Below are positions 27,285-37,073 of a stretch of DNA of 64,000 bases, in pieces. Origin of the DNA: Gracilibacillus orientalis (GTDB lineage: Bacteria; Bacillota; Bacilli; Bacillales; Amphibacillaceae); assembly GCF_900114645.1 (NCBI RefSeq), contig NZ_FOTR01000003.1:372001-436000 (forward strand). Reading direction: 5' to 3'. The position numbers were made by a program, and so were the translations under genes. How positions within the stretch are numbered: the stretch's first letter is position 1; every line of letters begins with the position of its first letter. A model generated the notes under the pieces. It was not told the origin of the DNA and did no database searches. It saw only the letters and a list, made by a program, of their open reading frames with translations.

Positions 27285-27956
27285 CTACTCACAACCAACT
27301 CCATCACCATCTCTGTCTAAATGCCTTCCATATCCGGGATCTCCTTCATAAACTGGAGCAGCACCGGCGTTTCTTGCATGTGTGCAATTATCATACTCAA
27401 CATTAATAGAACTATTATTACTCTCTCCAGAACTACTAGAATTTGTACTTGAATCTTGAACTTTGGTAGTTGAAATAGTGTTTTGTAATTCTGCATTTTC
27501 TGATTGTAAAGACTCGATTTCTGAATCCTTTTCGTTTATTGTAGCAGTCAATTGTTCAACTTTATTATTTAATTCTTCGATATTAGATTCGTAATTAGAG
27601 GAATTTTCATTAACTTTTGATAATTTTTTTTGAGTATTATCTAGTTCAGTTTGTAGCTCTGCATTTTCTTCTTTTAGCTTCTCTACTTCATCAGTTAATG
27701 AACTATTTGTATCTGTTAAATTATTATTTTCAGTAACTAACTTTTCATTTTTTGATTTCACATCTTCAAGCTGTGCAAGTGTACTTTCATCTTCAACAAA
27801 TGAACCAACTATGAATAGAATAAAACCTCCGATAAGCATAGAATAGAATACTTTTTTAGATAATACTCTTTCTTTATCCTTTGATTTCTTAATAAAATGT
27901 ACTATTAGATAAATAAATGCCGCTATGAATAATAAAAATCCTATAAAAAAAATCAT
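27285..27956 (-). CDS. Membrane-anchored coiled-coil protein with C-terminal excalibur calcium-binding domain
   Basis: 223 residues. Two membrane helices (about 2-22 and 36-54), a long coiled coil rich in E/N/L heptads (about 55-165; KLVTENNNLTDTNSSLTDEV), a serine/asparagine linker, and an excalibur motif at the end (YDNCTHARNAGAAPVY, then DRDGDGVGCE). Excalibur domains carry an EF-hand-like DxDxDGxxCE and are usually extracellular, so the coiled coil probably reaches outwards. Some excalibur proteins are nucleases, but no nuclease domain is present here. TTAGGAGG site at the start. First gene of the minus-strand group that includes Thoeris. Confidence 0.78.
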   Translation of the reverse strand: MIFFIGFLLFIAAFIYLIVHFIKKSKDKERVLSKKVFYSMLIGGFILFIVGSFVEDESTLAQLEDVKSKNEKLVTENNNLTDTNSSLTDEVEKLKEENAELQTELDNTQKKLSKVNENSSNYESNIEELNNKVEQLTATINEKDSEIESLQSENAELQNTISTTKVQDSSTNSSSSGESNNSSINVEYDNCTHARNAGAAPVYEGDPGYGRHLDRDGDGVGCE

Positions 27957-28441
27957 ATATGCCTCCTAAAAGTATGTTTTCAACCTATTATATAGTATAT
28001 AGTATAACAAGACTATGAATTCGACATAATTTGTCAAAATTCTGTTTTGGTTTAGATAATAAGACATTATTGATAATGACGGAACTGAAAAAATGTAGTT
28101 ATATTACCGTTAACCAAGCTAGTATTTGATTCAAAGAATAATTCTAATTCAGCCAGTCATGTCGCACCGTTGATTCTCCCGTCTTTTTCTAATAGCAGGT
28201 TATTTCCCCAACGCACTGTACTTAGTAACAATAAAAATCAGAAACAGACCTACAACTCTCTTCCTAACTTTTAACAAGATAATCTAAACATATTAATTTA
28301 GATAAATTCCATAAAATATAAACTATGCAGGTGATAACAGGCATCACCAATTATGTTTATACACATTAATCCTATTGACCTGTGATCAATGACTTATTGT
28401 GATATACTATAAATAGATTTTGTTATTAGGGGTATCCGATT
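27957..28441. other. Divergent intergenic region between the excalibur gene and the GIY-YIG gene
   Basis: No gene was supported. GACATAATTTGTCAAAA near 28022-28038 resembles terminal repeats bound by TnsB-like transposases, but only one copy was found. A likely promoter for the plus-strand gene is an extended -10 (TGATATACT, about 28399-28407), 34 nt before the ATG. Confidence 0.4.
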
Positions 28442-30088
28442 ATGACATCAATTATTTATGAAAAAAGAAGTTTTAATCATGATGAGTTATCTAGTATTGA
28501 TTCAATTTATTTGAATAATTATCCAATTGTTTATATTTTATATAATAAGAAAAAGCGACCAACAGCATATATTGGGCAGACAGTTCAAGCAAAGCGACGT
28601 ATGACAAATCACTTTAAAAACCCACAACGTAAAGTTTTAGCCGAGACTATTCTCATTGGTCATGAAGAGTTTAATCAATCTGCTACATATAATATTGAAA
28701 CAAACCTGATCAATTATTTTATTGCAGATAATCGATATAGGCTACAAAATGTCAGTCAAACAAGTGAAAAACAAATCCATAATTATTTCCGTAAAGATTA
28801 TTATAATCAGGAACTTTTTAACGAAGTTTGGGAAAAGCTTCGTCAAGAAAACATTGTCGATGAGAAAATTGAAACATTAGCAAACAAAGATTTATTTAAG
28901 TTATCACCATATAAAGAGCTTTCAGAGAAGCAATTAGAAATTAAAAACAATATTCTTGAATACTGTAAACAAAACATTAGTAAAAATCATAACCATGTAT
29001 TTTTGATAGAAGGTGATGCCGGGACTGGAAAAAGCGTGGTATTAAGCTCTTTATTTAACACAATCCAAGACTATGCCAATGATAATAGCACTTCATTAGC
29101 AAACACAGAAAATTATTTATTAGTTAATCATGGGGAAATGATTAAAACTTATCAAACTATAGCTAGTAGTTTACCTAATCTAAAAAAGAAAAGTTTTATG
29201 AAACCTACTAGTTTTATAAATAAAATGGACAAAGCATCTGAAAAGGCTGATATCGTTTTAGTAGATGAAGCGCATTTATTATTGAGTAAAGAAGACGCTT
29301 ATAATAATTTTCGCTATCAAAATCATCTTGAGGAAATAATCAAACGAAGCAAAGTAACCATCGTCATCTTTGATCCAAAACAAGTTTTGAAAATAAAAAG
29401 CTACTGGAATAAAGACTTGTTACAGCAAATAACGAAAAATTATTCTACAACAACTTTTTCATTAGAAGATCAATTTAGAATTGATGCCAGTCCAGAAATA
29501 CCCAAATGGATAGATCGATTTGTTGAAAAAAAATTAACCCCCATTCCACAACTTAAAAATGAAAAATTTGAGCTAAAAATATTTGAAAATAGCGATAACT
29601 TGAAGGATGCTATAATTAACAATAATAAAAAGTATGGGCTATCTAGAATTGTTTCTACCTTTGACTATATTCATAAAAAAGATGGTAGTTTATATTACGT
29701 TGATGAAGATGGGCTAAATATGCCATGGAATATTACTAAAAACAATAAAACATGGGCAGAAGAAGCTGACACTATTAGAGAGGTTGGTTCTATATATACT
29801 GTACAAGGCTTTGATTTAAATTATGTAGGCGTTATTCTTGGTCCTTCCATCAGTTATGATGATACGAATGAACAATTATTAATCGACACTTCCAAATATA
29901 AAGACACTGAAGCTTTTCGAACAAGAAAAGATTTAAGCTATGAAGAAAATGAGCAAGCAAAAGAGGACATTATCCTTAACTCTATTAATATTTTATTAAA
30001 ACGTGGTATTAAGGGCCTGTATATTTATGCTACCGATCCGAAGCTACGAAGTAAGCTACTTTCTCTACAAGGGGATGAAAATACATGA
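28442..30088 (+). CDS. GIY-YIG nuclease fused to DUF2075 (SF1-like) ATPase/helicase
   Basis: 548 residues. The N-terminal GIY-YIG nuclease (about 25-105) has YPIVYILYN, AYIGQT, a basic KRRMTNHF segment and a candidate metal glutamate in NIETNLI. The DUF2075 P-loop ATPase (about 155-545) has Walker A GDAGTGKS (191-198), VDEAH (274-278), FDPKQVL, QFR (344-346) and a late VQGFDLNYVGV helicase motif. DNA unwinding coupled to cleavage is the natural reading. The overlapping MazG-like gene makes a two-gene unit. Related pairs occur in accessory islands, but the function is not established. Extended -10 promoter just upstream. Confidence 0.85.
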   Translation: MTSIIYEKRSFNHDELSSIDSIYLNNYPIVYILYNKKKRPTAYIGQTVQAKRRMTNHFKNPQRKVLAETILIGHEEFNQSATYNIETNLINYFIADNRYRLQNVSQTSEKQIHNYFRKDYYNQELFNEVWEKLRQENIVDEKIETLANKDLFKLSPYKELSEKQLEIKNNILEYCKQNISKNHNHVFLIEGDAGTGKSVVLSSLFNTIQDYANDNSTSLANTENYLLVNHGEMIKTYQTIASSLPNLKKKSFMKPTSFINKMDKASEKADIVLVDEAHLLLSKEDAYNNFRYQNHLEEIIKRSKVTIVIFDPKQVLKIKSYWNKDLLQQITKNYSTTTFSLEDQFRIDASPEIPKWIDRFVEKKLTPIPQLKNEKFELKIFENSDNLKDAIINNNKKYGLSRIVSTFDYIHKKDGSLYYVDEDGLNMPWNITKNNKTWAEEADTIREVGSIYTVQGFDLNYVGVILGPSISYDDTNEQLLIDTSKYKDTEAFRTRKDLSYEENEQAKEDIILNSINILLKRGIKGLYIYATDPKLRSKLLSLQGDENT

Positions 30089-30393
30089 GCGAAATCGAAG
30101 AATTAATTAAGGAAATTAACAAATTTAGAGATGATCGAGACTGGAGACAATTCCATAATCCTAAGGATCTTGCTATTTCCCTCTCAATTGAAGCGGCGGA
30201 ACTATTGGAGGATTTTCAATGGAAATCTAGTCACGCTGCAGTTGAAACAAATATGGAAAATATTAAGGAAGAGATTGCTGACGTCATGATTTATTGCCTT
30301 ATGATAACATCTGATTTGGGTTTAGATACAAAGCAGCTTATACGAGAAAAGCTAGAAAAAAATGCAAAAAAATACCCTGTTGAACAAAGTTAA
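30085..30393 (+). CDS. MazG-like nucleotide pyrophosphohydrolase
   Basis: 102 residues, compact single-domain iMazG type. Metal-binding motif E36xxE39 ... E63xxD66 (SIEAAELLEDFQW and EEIADVMIYCL). Enzymes of this group hydrolyse dNTPs or modified nucleotides to monophosphates. The start ATG overlaps the last codons of the GIY-YIG-DUF2075 gene by 4 nt (ATGA), so both products are made together. It could lower dNTP levels during phage replication or clean modified nucleotides used by phage DNA; both are inferences. Confidence 0.85.
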   Translation: MSEIEELIKEINKFRDDRDWRQFHNPKDLAISLSIEAAELLEDFQWKSSHAAVETNMENIKEEIADVMIYCLMITSDLGLDTKQLIREKLEKNAKKYPVEQS

Positions 30394-30991
30394 ACAAGTA
30401 CTGAAAAGGTTAGATAAATGATGCTGGTCACTTATATAATTCGACAAGTGACCAGCACCTAAATACAACTTGCTATCAAAACTATCATCGTAAACATCAG
30501 TGTTCTCGATAAAAATAGCTCGAAATCAAACCATGTTTTGTTCTGTCCAAATATTGGCTCCCTCCCAAATAATGAACTTATTATCTAACAGGCGCTCATA
30601 TTTCCATTTCTCTACTAAGTCTGAAAATTAATCTAAATCCTACAAAAATAATTAAGAACATTGGTTCATTTTATCATTTCCTTGTAGCTATTTTCCATAT
30701 ATGTTATGCTGAATGACTCATCATGATCACCATCTCAGATGGAGAGAAAGTCGTTTTTTCTAAGAAGGAATTTTATATACAATAAAGCCTTTATAATAGT
30801 AATAAACCTTATGATATAGATTCTCCCAACCCACAGTTATCACTAACACAAATAGTACTCTATTCTATACTAATTATCACAACAAAAAAGGTGTCCACTG
30901 TGAGACACCTTTTTGACATTTTGGCAAAGGAGACACTTCCTCTTACCGTCTATTAATTTCAAAATCGACCTTCCATTTCATCCCTTTTCAT
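30394..30991. other. Intergenic region with hairpins and a coding remnant
   Basis: A 12-bp perfect stem TGCTGGTCACTT/AAGTGACCAGCA (30422-30433, 30446-30457) follows mazG without a T-run. On the minus strand at about 30450-30640 a coherent frame reads LVEKWKYERLLDNKFIIWEG then WTEQNMV, a TGA, and FRAIFIENTDVYDD. This looks like a decayed gene of unknown family. The terminator at 30884-30914 is listed separately. Confidence 0.45.
30884..30914. terminator. Terminator of leuA (bidirectional)
   Basis: AAAAAAGGTGTC pairs with GACACCTTTTT around an 8-nt loop; T-runs on both strands. It lies 78 nt downstream of the leuA stop on the minus strand. Confidence 0.85.
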
Positions 30992-32653
30992 CTACCTAGA
31001 AGTTACCAGTCTATTGACCGCAACCACCAAAGCCTGCACCGACGCCTTCATAATATCCTCATCAATTCCAGCCCCCCAATACATCTGCCCGTTATGTGAG
31101 ATTCCGATCTGCGCACAGGCTTCTGCTAGAGAATCTTTTCCTAATGAATGCTGCTCATATACTTCCAATTCATAATCAAGCTGAAATGACGTTTTCAGTG
31201 CATTACTGACAGCATCTAAGCTTCCAGTACCTTCTCCTTGTAACTCGATGTCCTGACTAGTTTGTTTTAATGTCAATGTGACTTTCTGTTTCTCTCCTTT
31301 TTTAAAGCGGTAATCAACCAGCTGGAAATGCGGGCAATAATCAAGATACTGCTCTTTAAAAACATGATAGATTTCCTCGGAAGACAGCTCTCTATTTGTT
31401 TGATCCGATACTTTTTTCGTGGCATATCCCATTTCTTCATTCATTTTATACGGAAGCTTAATGCCATAATTTGTTTCGAGGATATACCCGATCCCGCCTT
31501 TGCCAGACTGACTATTTATTCGGATCACATCTGTTTGATAATTTCGGCCCAAATCCATAGGATCTACTGGAATATATGGCACATCCCATTTTTCTACCTG
31601 GTTTTCCTTACGGTATTTCATGCCTTTGGAGATGGCATCTTGATGTGAGCCAGAAAATGCTGTGAAAACAAGATCACCTGAATAAGGTTGTCGTTCATAT
31701 ACTGCCGTTCTTGTCAGTACTTCATATTTTTTTCGAATCGCTTCTAAGTTATTAAAATTCAATTTTGGATCATATCCTTGAGAATACATATTCATTGCTA
31801 ACGTAACCAGATCAACATTTCCTGTACGTTCTCCTATACCAAACAAGGTTCCTTCTACTCTTTCTGCACCAGCCAAAACGCCAAACTCCGCATCACTTAC
31901 CCCGCAGCCGCGGTCATTATGTGGATGAATAGACAACCTGACACCATCGCGATAAAACAAGTTTTTATGAATATATTCAATTTGACTTGCAAAAATATGA
32001 GGCATCGCATTCTCTACAGTTGTCGGAATATTAATGATTGCTTGATGCTCAGGTGTTGGCTTCCAAATATCTAAAACACTATTACAAATATCTAACGCAT
32101 AATCCACTTCTGTTCCTGGAAAACTTTCCGGACTGTATTGGAAATAAAAATTACCTTCTGTTTCCTCTGCAAGCTCTTTTACTAAAACGGCTCCATCTAC
32201 AGCAATTTGCTTGATCTCATCCTTGGTTTTCTTGAAGACCTGTCTGCGCTGGGCTTCTGAAGTCGAATTGTATAGATGAATAATGGCATTGGGCGCACCT
32301 TGAACCGCTTCAAACGTTCTACGGATAATGTGCTCTCTCGCCTGCGTGATCACCATAATCGTCACATCGTCAGGGATCATATTGTTGTCAATCAGTGTCC
32401 GCACCAGATTAAATTCTGTATCAGAGGCAGCTGGAAATGCAACTTCTATTTCTTGAAAGCCGATATCTACCAACAGTTGAAACATCTCTATCTTTTCTTC
32501 CAAATTCATCGGGATCGGTAATGCCTGGTTTCCATCCCGCAAATCCACACTGCACCATGTCGGTGCTTTTTCTATCGTTTCTTTCTTCACCCAGTCATAA
32601 GTAAGAATCGGCGGCAAAAAGTATTGCTTTTCGTATTTTTGATGATTAAACAT
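30992..32653 (-). CDS. leuA: 2-isopropylmalate synthase, class 2 (fungal-like LeuA)
   Basis: 553 residues. Condenses acetyl-CoA with 2-oxoisovalerate, the first step of leucine synthesis. The TIM barrel covers about 30-330: [14 protein letters not shown], the metal site [20 protein letters not shown]. Linker and C-terminal leucine-sensing domain follow (about 430-553; [31 protein letters not shown]). The long class-2 form is typical of Actinobacteria and yeasts, and some Bacillaceae carry it instead of the 510-residue Bacillus enzyme. The start is ATG 32653 after GGGGAGGA; the frame open further upstream is the T-box leader. Not next to other leu genes. Confidence 0.92.
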   Translation of the reverse strand: MFNHQKYEKQYFLPPILTYDWVKKETIEKAPTWCSVDLRDGNQALPIPMNLEEKIEMFQLLVDIGFQEIEVAFPAASDTEFNLVRTLIDNNMIPDDVTIMVITQAREHIIRRTFEAVQGAPNAIIHLYNSTSEAQRRQVFKKTKDEIKQIAVDGAVLVKELAEETEGNFYFQYSPESFPGTEVDYALDICNSVLDIWKPTPEHQAIINIPTTVENAMPHIFASQIEYIHKNLFYRDGVRLSIHPHNDRGCGVSDAEFGVLAGAERVEGTLFGIGERTGNVDLVTLAMNMYSQGYDPKLNFNNLEAIRKKYEVLTRTAVYERQPYSGDLVFTAFSGSHQDAISKGMKYRKENQVEKWDVPYIPVDPMDLGRNYQTDVIRINSQSGKGGIGYILETNYGIKLPYKMNEEMGYATKKVSDQTNRELSSEEIYHVFKEQYLDYCPHFQLVDYRFKKGEKQKVTLTLKQTSQDIELQGEGTGSLDAVSNALKTSFQLDYELEVYEQHSLGKDSLAEACAQIGISHNGQMYWGAGIDEDIMKASVQALVVAVNRLVTSR

Positions 32654-32659
32654 TGTACA

Positions 32660-32990
32660 TTCCTCCCCTAAATTTGAATATAAAAAAAGCCCTTCATCTC
32701 CAGCAATTGCTATGGAGACGAAAGACTTATGCTTACGCGGTACCACCCCGATTTCATGATAATCAGCTATTATCATGCACTTATCCAGATACAGACAGAT
32801 TTGCCTTATATCTTTCCCGTGTAACGGCGAGGTTCCGTCCTTAGCTAATCTCTACATGGGTTCAGATTTCACTAAGTCTGCTCTAAGGCGAGTTCCCTGC
32901 TTCCCTGTTATTGCTTCTCATCAACCAGCAACTTTCTAAAAACAAGTTAGCAAGTACTATTCCTTATCAACGCATTTCCAATTTTTATTA
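32660..32990 (-). promoter_or_regulatory. T-box riboswitch leader of leuA
   Basis: The minus strand carries the T-box signature GGTGGTACCGCGTAAGC at 32731-32747. It is followed by a terminator stem (TCTCCA ... TGGAGA, then a GC-rich foot and T7 at about 32682-32727) and preceded by a roughly 200-nt Stem I region. Uncharged tRNA, presumably tRNA-Leu, would stabilise the antiterminator. A CTC codon in GGGAACTCGCC is a candidate specifier. An extended -10 promoter (TGCTATAAT, -10 at 32996-33001) starts the leader. Confidence 0.9.
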
Positions 32991-33211
32991 TGCTCATTAT
33001 AGCAAACTAATTAAAAACGAGCTAGTGATGGAGATAATTTCTTGAGTTGATTTTTTGCACTTTATTGGAATCAATAATCACTAAAAATAATCACTTATTC
33101 GCGTTGTCTAATTGTTGATAGATCTTAATAACCTCAATAGAATGTTAAATAGAAAAACAGTTGCATACATACTTTATTTTACACTCTCACTTTAATATGG
33201 AGGAATATCAT

Positions 33212-33398
33212 ATGAAAGAACTTTTTTATCCTTATATTTGCGGCTATCCTAGTGTTTTGTACTGTTTTGGCCACAGAATACTTTTTTGCAGAAGAAATTC
33301 TGTTATATGTAAAGATACTAATAAATATATCAACTGCGGCTATTAGTTTAGCCATAGGATTAGTGATAAATTTCAGAGTAAAGTTAAAGAACAAATAA
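33212..33398 (+). pseudogene. Small two-helix membrane protein broken by one extra T
   Basis: Good ribosome binding site (GGAGG, 8 nt) before ATG 33212: MKELF. After a run of six T the frame shifts; with five T it would continue ILIFAAILVFCTVLATEYFF, ISTAAISLAIGLVINFRVK, and end at TAA 33396-33398. The total length is one base over a multiple of three. Either a real homopolymer frameshift or a sequencing error. Family unknown. Confidence 0.55.
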
Positions 33399-33466
33399 AG
33401 CATTTTTAATGAACCATTTTCAGCTATAGTCAATCTTCACCTATTCCTACCCTTATAATAGGAACA

Positions 33467-34090
33467 TTAATTATTTACAGCCAATCGTCCGAGTGGGCCA
33501 TTTTCAACGATAATATCCTGGAGATCATATACCGAAATTGGAAACATAGGGAAACCAAAAACATATGGAGTAATTTCATATAGTTGAAAGTAAATAACAA
33601 GGGTTTTGTCCGCAATATAAAAGTCTTGATCAGGTCGAATACCAGTGAATTCGCCCAGAAGAGGAATATCCCGTTGCTTTATTTGTTGATCAACTAATCT
33701 GGAGAGTCTCTCCACATAATTACTTCCTGGCTTAAATAATTCACTCAGCTCACATTTCTCCCCTTTTTCCAGATCAAATGTTAGCGACTTGATATAGGTC
33801 ATCCCATGTGCCGCCTGGTAGTGATACGTATAATTGGAAAGTGATAAACTCAGTACTTGACGCTGGTTGTTTTTTATTTCATATAATCCAATCATTTCTT
33901 CCACTGCTGTTGGCATATTTCCAATTTGTTCGTTTATCAGCTGTTGGGTTTGATCAATAATCGCATGATTAATCAACCCTTCCAATTCCTGATTTTGCAA
34001 CGCTGCTACTTGGGGGTAAAAAACGGTTTTATTGTAATCGTCACTGATTTTGTGCGTTTCTATATGGACTGGAAATATATAAGGCATCAT
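33467..34090 (-). CDS. DUF3298 (RsiV-like) domain protein
   Basis: 207 residues. The DUF4163 segment (IFPVHIETHKISDDYNKTVFYPQV) is followed by the DUF3298 domain (about 120-200). That domain has LTFDLEKGEKCELSELFKPG, FYIADKTLVIYFQLYEITPY and FPISVYDLQDII. The same pair forms the lysozyme-binding extracytoplasmic part of the anti-sigma factor RsiV, but there is no membrane helix or sigma gene here, so the protein is probably cytosolic and its role unknown. The start is ATG 34090 after AGGAGAGG; the frame open to 34117 lacks a site. Confidence 0.8.
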   Translation of the reverse strand: MMPYIFPVHIETHKISDDYNKTVFYPQVAALQNQELEGLINHAIIDQTQQLINEQIGNMPTAVEEMIGLYEIKNNQRQVLSLSLSNYTYHYQAAHGMTYIKSLTFDLEKGEKCELSELFKPGSNYVERLSRLVDQQIKQRDIPLLGEFTGIRPDQDFYIADKTLVIYFQLYEITPYVFGFPMFPISVYDLQDIIVENGPLGRLAVNN

Positions 34091-34117
34091 CACCCATCCT
34101 CTCCTGTTTTTACTCAT

Positions 34118-34601
34118 TGTATTCTTCTAGAAAGAAATGTGTGTAATTGCCTATGTAAAGAATTGAATTGCTTTATACATATTGCAATTTTTATAGGTCC
34201 ATTAAATTATAAAGGAGAAGAGAAATCATCATCATTAGACGATTTCTCTTCTCTCTGTTTTGTGACATCCCAAAACCATTTCATAATTCTAATTTTATCT
34301 TGAGTTGCACCTAATAAAAACTACAAAATAGGATTTATAGCTTTACAAGACTCTCTTTTAATAAAGGTAGCATGTACATTTTCCACAATTCTGCGTTGTT
34401 GTTCTTGCTCAATAGATTCAATAAGAAGTGTTGTGGCTAATAATGTCTGTAACCGCCTGTGAATTAGTATAATTTGTAGATTTCATTTATTATTAGCTAT
34501 TAATTTTAAGTACCAATAATACATAAAAGCCAGAAACCACAAAAGACATTTGTCTAATGTAGTCCCTGACCCTTTGACAACAAGCTCTGAATTATCATAT
34601 C
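34118..34601. other. Intergenic region with a strong stem-loop, no gene seen
   Basis: Perfect 13-bp stem GAGAAGAGAAATC/GATTTCTCTTCTC at 34215-34227 and 34241-34253 with a 13-nt loop, followed by TCTGTTTTG. Probably a terminator. The rest (34260-34600) shows no supported gene. Confidence 0.5.
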
Positions 34602-35567
34602 TTACTCACCGGAAACAAAGGTTTCTACTTCCTCCGTCGTTGGTAAAGCACTAATCGCACCATGTTTCGTTGTGACCATTGCTGCTACAGCGTTAGCAAA
34701 GCTACCCATAGAAACTAATTCATCTGGCGTTAAATCTGTAAGTTTTTTATCGATTAATGAAAACTGATATAAGAAGGCCCCGATAAAGGAATCTCCTGCT
34801 CCTGTTGTATCAATGGACGGAACATCAAATCCTGGCACATTTATTTTCTTGTCACCTATAAAAAACGTCACACCCTCTTTGCCTTTTGTTAGAATTAATA
34901 ACGTAATAGGTTGAGACAGTAGATGATAAATTGCTTCTTCTTCAGTATCTTCTCCTGTAATGAATCTTAGCTCATCATCACTTACTTTCAAAATATCTGC
35001 ATCAGGGACAAATTCTTGAATTGTTTGAGCATATACTACTTGATCATCCCAAAGGTTTTTTCTAACATTCGGGTCAAAAACTATTAATCCGTCTTCTTCC
35101 TTTACCTTTTTGATTGCTTCGATATGCGCATATTTAACTTCACTCTCAATCAAACTAACAGAGCAAAAATGTAAGATATCATTGTCCGTAAAGGTAATCG
35201 TTTTTATATATTCCCTATCTAAAAGCATATCAGCACTAGGTTTCCGGTAAAAGGCAAATTCTCGTTCGCCACCTTTTTTTAACGCAACAAAAGCTAATGC
35301 CGTGTTGGCTTCATGTGTGTGTAACATGTGGGTAACATCTACTCTATTTTCAGCTAAGACTTTTTTTAAGTAGTAGCCAAACATATCTTCACCAACTTGA
35401 CCAATAAAAGCACTCTTTCCTCCTATTTTTGCAATGGTAGCTGCAACATTAGCAGGTGCACCACCAGGTCGTTTTTTAAAACTTTCTACCTCACTCATAG
35501 GTACTTCTACTTCATGAGGAATAAAATCGATGAGTGCCTCTCCAATTGTATATACTTTTTTCATCAT
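34602..35567 (-). CDS. scrK: Fructokinase (PfkB family)
   Basis: 321 residues. Phosphorylates fructose to fructose-6-phosphate. PfkB motifs: RPGGAPANVAATIAKIGG (about 33-50) and the ATP/catalytic DTTGAGDSFIGAFLYQ (about 252-267, base Asp in GAGD). ADMLL and FDPNVRKNLW are usual for bacterial fructokinases. Last gene of the sugar operon; its ATG overlaps the GH32 stop (TAATG), so it handles the fructose released by that enzyme. Confidence 0.9.
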   Translation of the reverse strand: MMKKVYTIGEALIDFIPHEVEVPMSEVESFKKRPGGAPANVAATIAKIGGKSAFIGQVGEDMFGYYLKKVLAENRVDVTHMLHTHEANTALAFVALKKGGEREFAFYRKPSADMLLDREYIKTITFTDNDILHFCSVSLIESEVKYAHIEAIKKVKEEDGLIVFDPNVRKNLWDDQVVYAQTIQEFVPDADILKVSDDELRFITGEDTEEEAIYHLLSQPITLLILTKGKEGVTFFIGDKKINVPGFDVPSIDTTGAGDSFIGAFLYQFSLIDKKLTDLTPDELVSMGSFANAVAAMVTTKHGAISALPTTEEVETFVSGE

Positions 35568-37048
35568 TAAACCTCAATATCCCATGTATCTAGACGATCA
35601 ACCTCTACTTGACCTTCAGCGGTGATTTTTATATTATCCGCTTTTTGTGTTGGATAAATAGTAGACGTTAACGTGTATTTGCCTTGATTTGCAAATACTT
35701 CCATTGATGCCCGGTCCAGGAAAATCTCTAATTCAATTTTATTATTTTCTGGCTCACAATAAACAGAGCGTTTATACACATGCTCCTCTTCATTACCCAC
35801 AAGCTCGATACCACTATTTATCCGATTTAGCTCTAGAAAGCTCGTTTCACAATCATAGCTTACTAGTGTTTTCTCAATCTGATTGGAACGAACTTCTATG
35901 TCAAATCTTTTCCCAGCTTTAACATCTAATACTAATTCAATCGCACTAACTTCAGCTGATAGCTCCTCAAACGCCTTTGTTTCATCGTATAATTTAATAG
36001 TCTTGTAACTTTGTTTATTGGTATAGTAATTTTTGATTTCTGCAACAGGTCTTTGATAGACATGATTGTTTTTTATAAAAAGTTCCCTTGGTAATGTCAT
36101 TGAACCAGCCCAACCATGTTGTTCCGTTTCTGTTGGAATGTTTCTTCCCCACATTTGCATCCAGGAAATCATGATTCTTCTATTTTTGTCATCTTCAATC
36201 GTTTGTGGAGCATAGAAATCTAGACCATAGTCCAACTCTTCCACCGTTTCTTTATGAAAAATTCCTTTTTCCCAATCCATTTCTCCAACAATAGCGAGAA
36301 CGGAGTGCGTATTAAGGAAATTATTTTCTTTTTTAGGTAATCCATCGACTGAGAGCAGTAGAACATCCTTACCGTCTAATTCGAATATATCAGGGCACTC
36401 CCACATTGGACCTTCCTCTTTTTCTCCATTTAACATGACAGAAACAAACTCCCAATCAAGGAAATCCTTCGATTTATATAGTAGAATTTGTCCTCCACCA
36501 TCTTCTTTTTTGGAAGCAATTAAGGAATAATAGAAATCACCGTTCTTTACTACTTTCGGGTCTCTGAAGTCCTGTGGTTTTGCATTTTCCGGCAAATCAG
36601 CTTCCGTTATAACAGGATTTTGTTCTACTTTCTCAAAATGAATGCCATCTGAGGAAACAGCTATACATTGCACTTGTCTAATATCTTCTTCTGTCTCACC
36701 CTCAATATGGCCAGTGTACATCAGATAGAGTTTTCCATCTTTTTCGATAGCTGTTCCAGAAAAACAACCATCTTTGTCATATGAGTGATCTGGGGCTAGT
36801 GCGACTGGGACAGTTTCCCATTTTACTAAATCTTTACTTTTTGAATGACCCCAATGCATGGGTCCCCACACCGCTTTATACGGGTAATATTGATAAAATA
36901 AATGATATTCACCTTTATAGTATATAAATCCGTTTGGATCATTAATCCACCCAATCGGTGCCATTGCATGATAGTCATTTCTATAGTCAGCTATGACACG
37001 CTTCCTATTTTTCTCAATATAAGTATTTGCTTGTTTTAGTGTGTACAT
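35567..37048 (-). CDS. GH32 beta-fructosidase (sucrose / fructo-oligosaccharide hydrolase)
   Basis: 493 residues from ATG 37048, selected because GGGGGATAATT precedes it; the open frame continues to 37141 without a site. Five-bladed propeller with nucleophile Asp in WINDPNG (34-40), FRDPKV, acid/base Glu in WECPD, and a C-terminal beta-sandwich (MEVFANQGKYTLTS). No signal peptide, so it acts inside the cell. It would cleave sucrose or short fructans brought in by the neighbouring ABC transporter. With an ABC rather than a PTS importer, the substrate is probably not phosphorylated. Confidence 0.9.
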   Translation of the reverse strand: MYTLKQANTYIEKNRKRVIADYRNDYHAMAPIGWINDPNGFIYYKGEYHLFYQYYPYKAVWGPMHWGHSKSKDLVKWETVPVALAPDHSYDKDGCFSGTAIEKDGKLYLMYTGHIEGETEEDIRQVQCIAVSSDGIHFEKVEQNPVITEADLPENAKPQDFRDPKVVKNGDFYYSLIASKKEDGGGQILLYKSKDFLDWEFVSVMLNGEKEEGPMWECPDIFELDGKDVLLLSVDGLPKKENNFLNTHSVLAIVGEMDWEKGIFHKETVEELDYGLDFYAPQTIEDDKNRRIMISWMQMWGRNIPTETEQHGWAGSMTLPRELFIKNNHVYQRPVAEIKNYYTNKQSYKTIKLYDETKAFEELSAEVSAIELVLDVKAGKRFDIEVRSNQIEKTLVSYDCETSFLELNRINSGIELVGNEEEHVYKRSVYCEPENNKIELEIFLDRASMEVFANQGKYTLTSTIYPTQKADNIKITAEGQVEVDRLDTWDIEV

Positions 37049-37073
37049 AATTATCCCCCTGTAAATAATTTCT

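Noticed and set aside
33161-33346. 61-codon plus-strand ORF starting MHTYF
   Set aside because: It is the wrong frame over the frameshifted membrane gene, whose own start has a good site.
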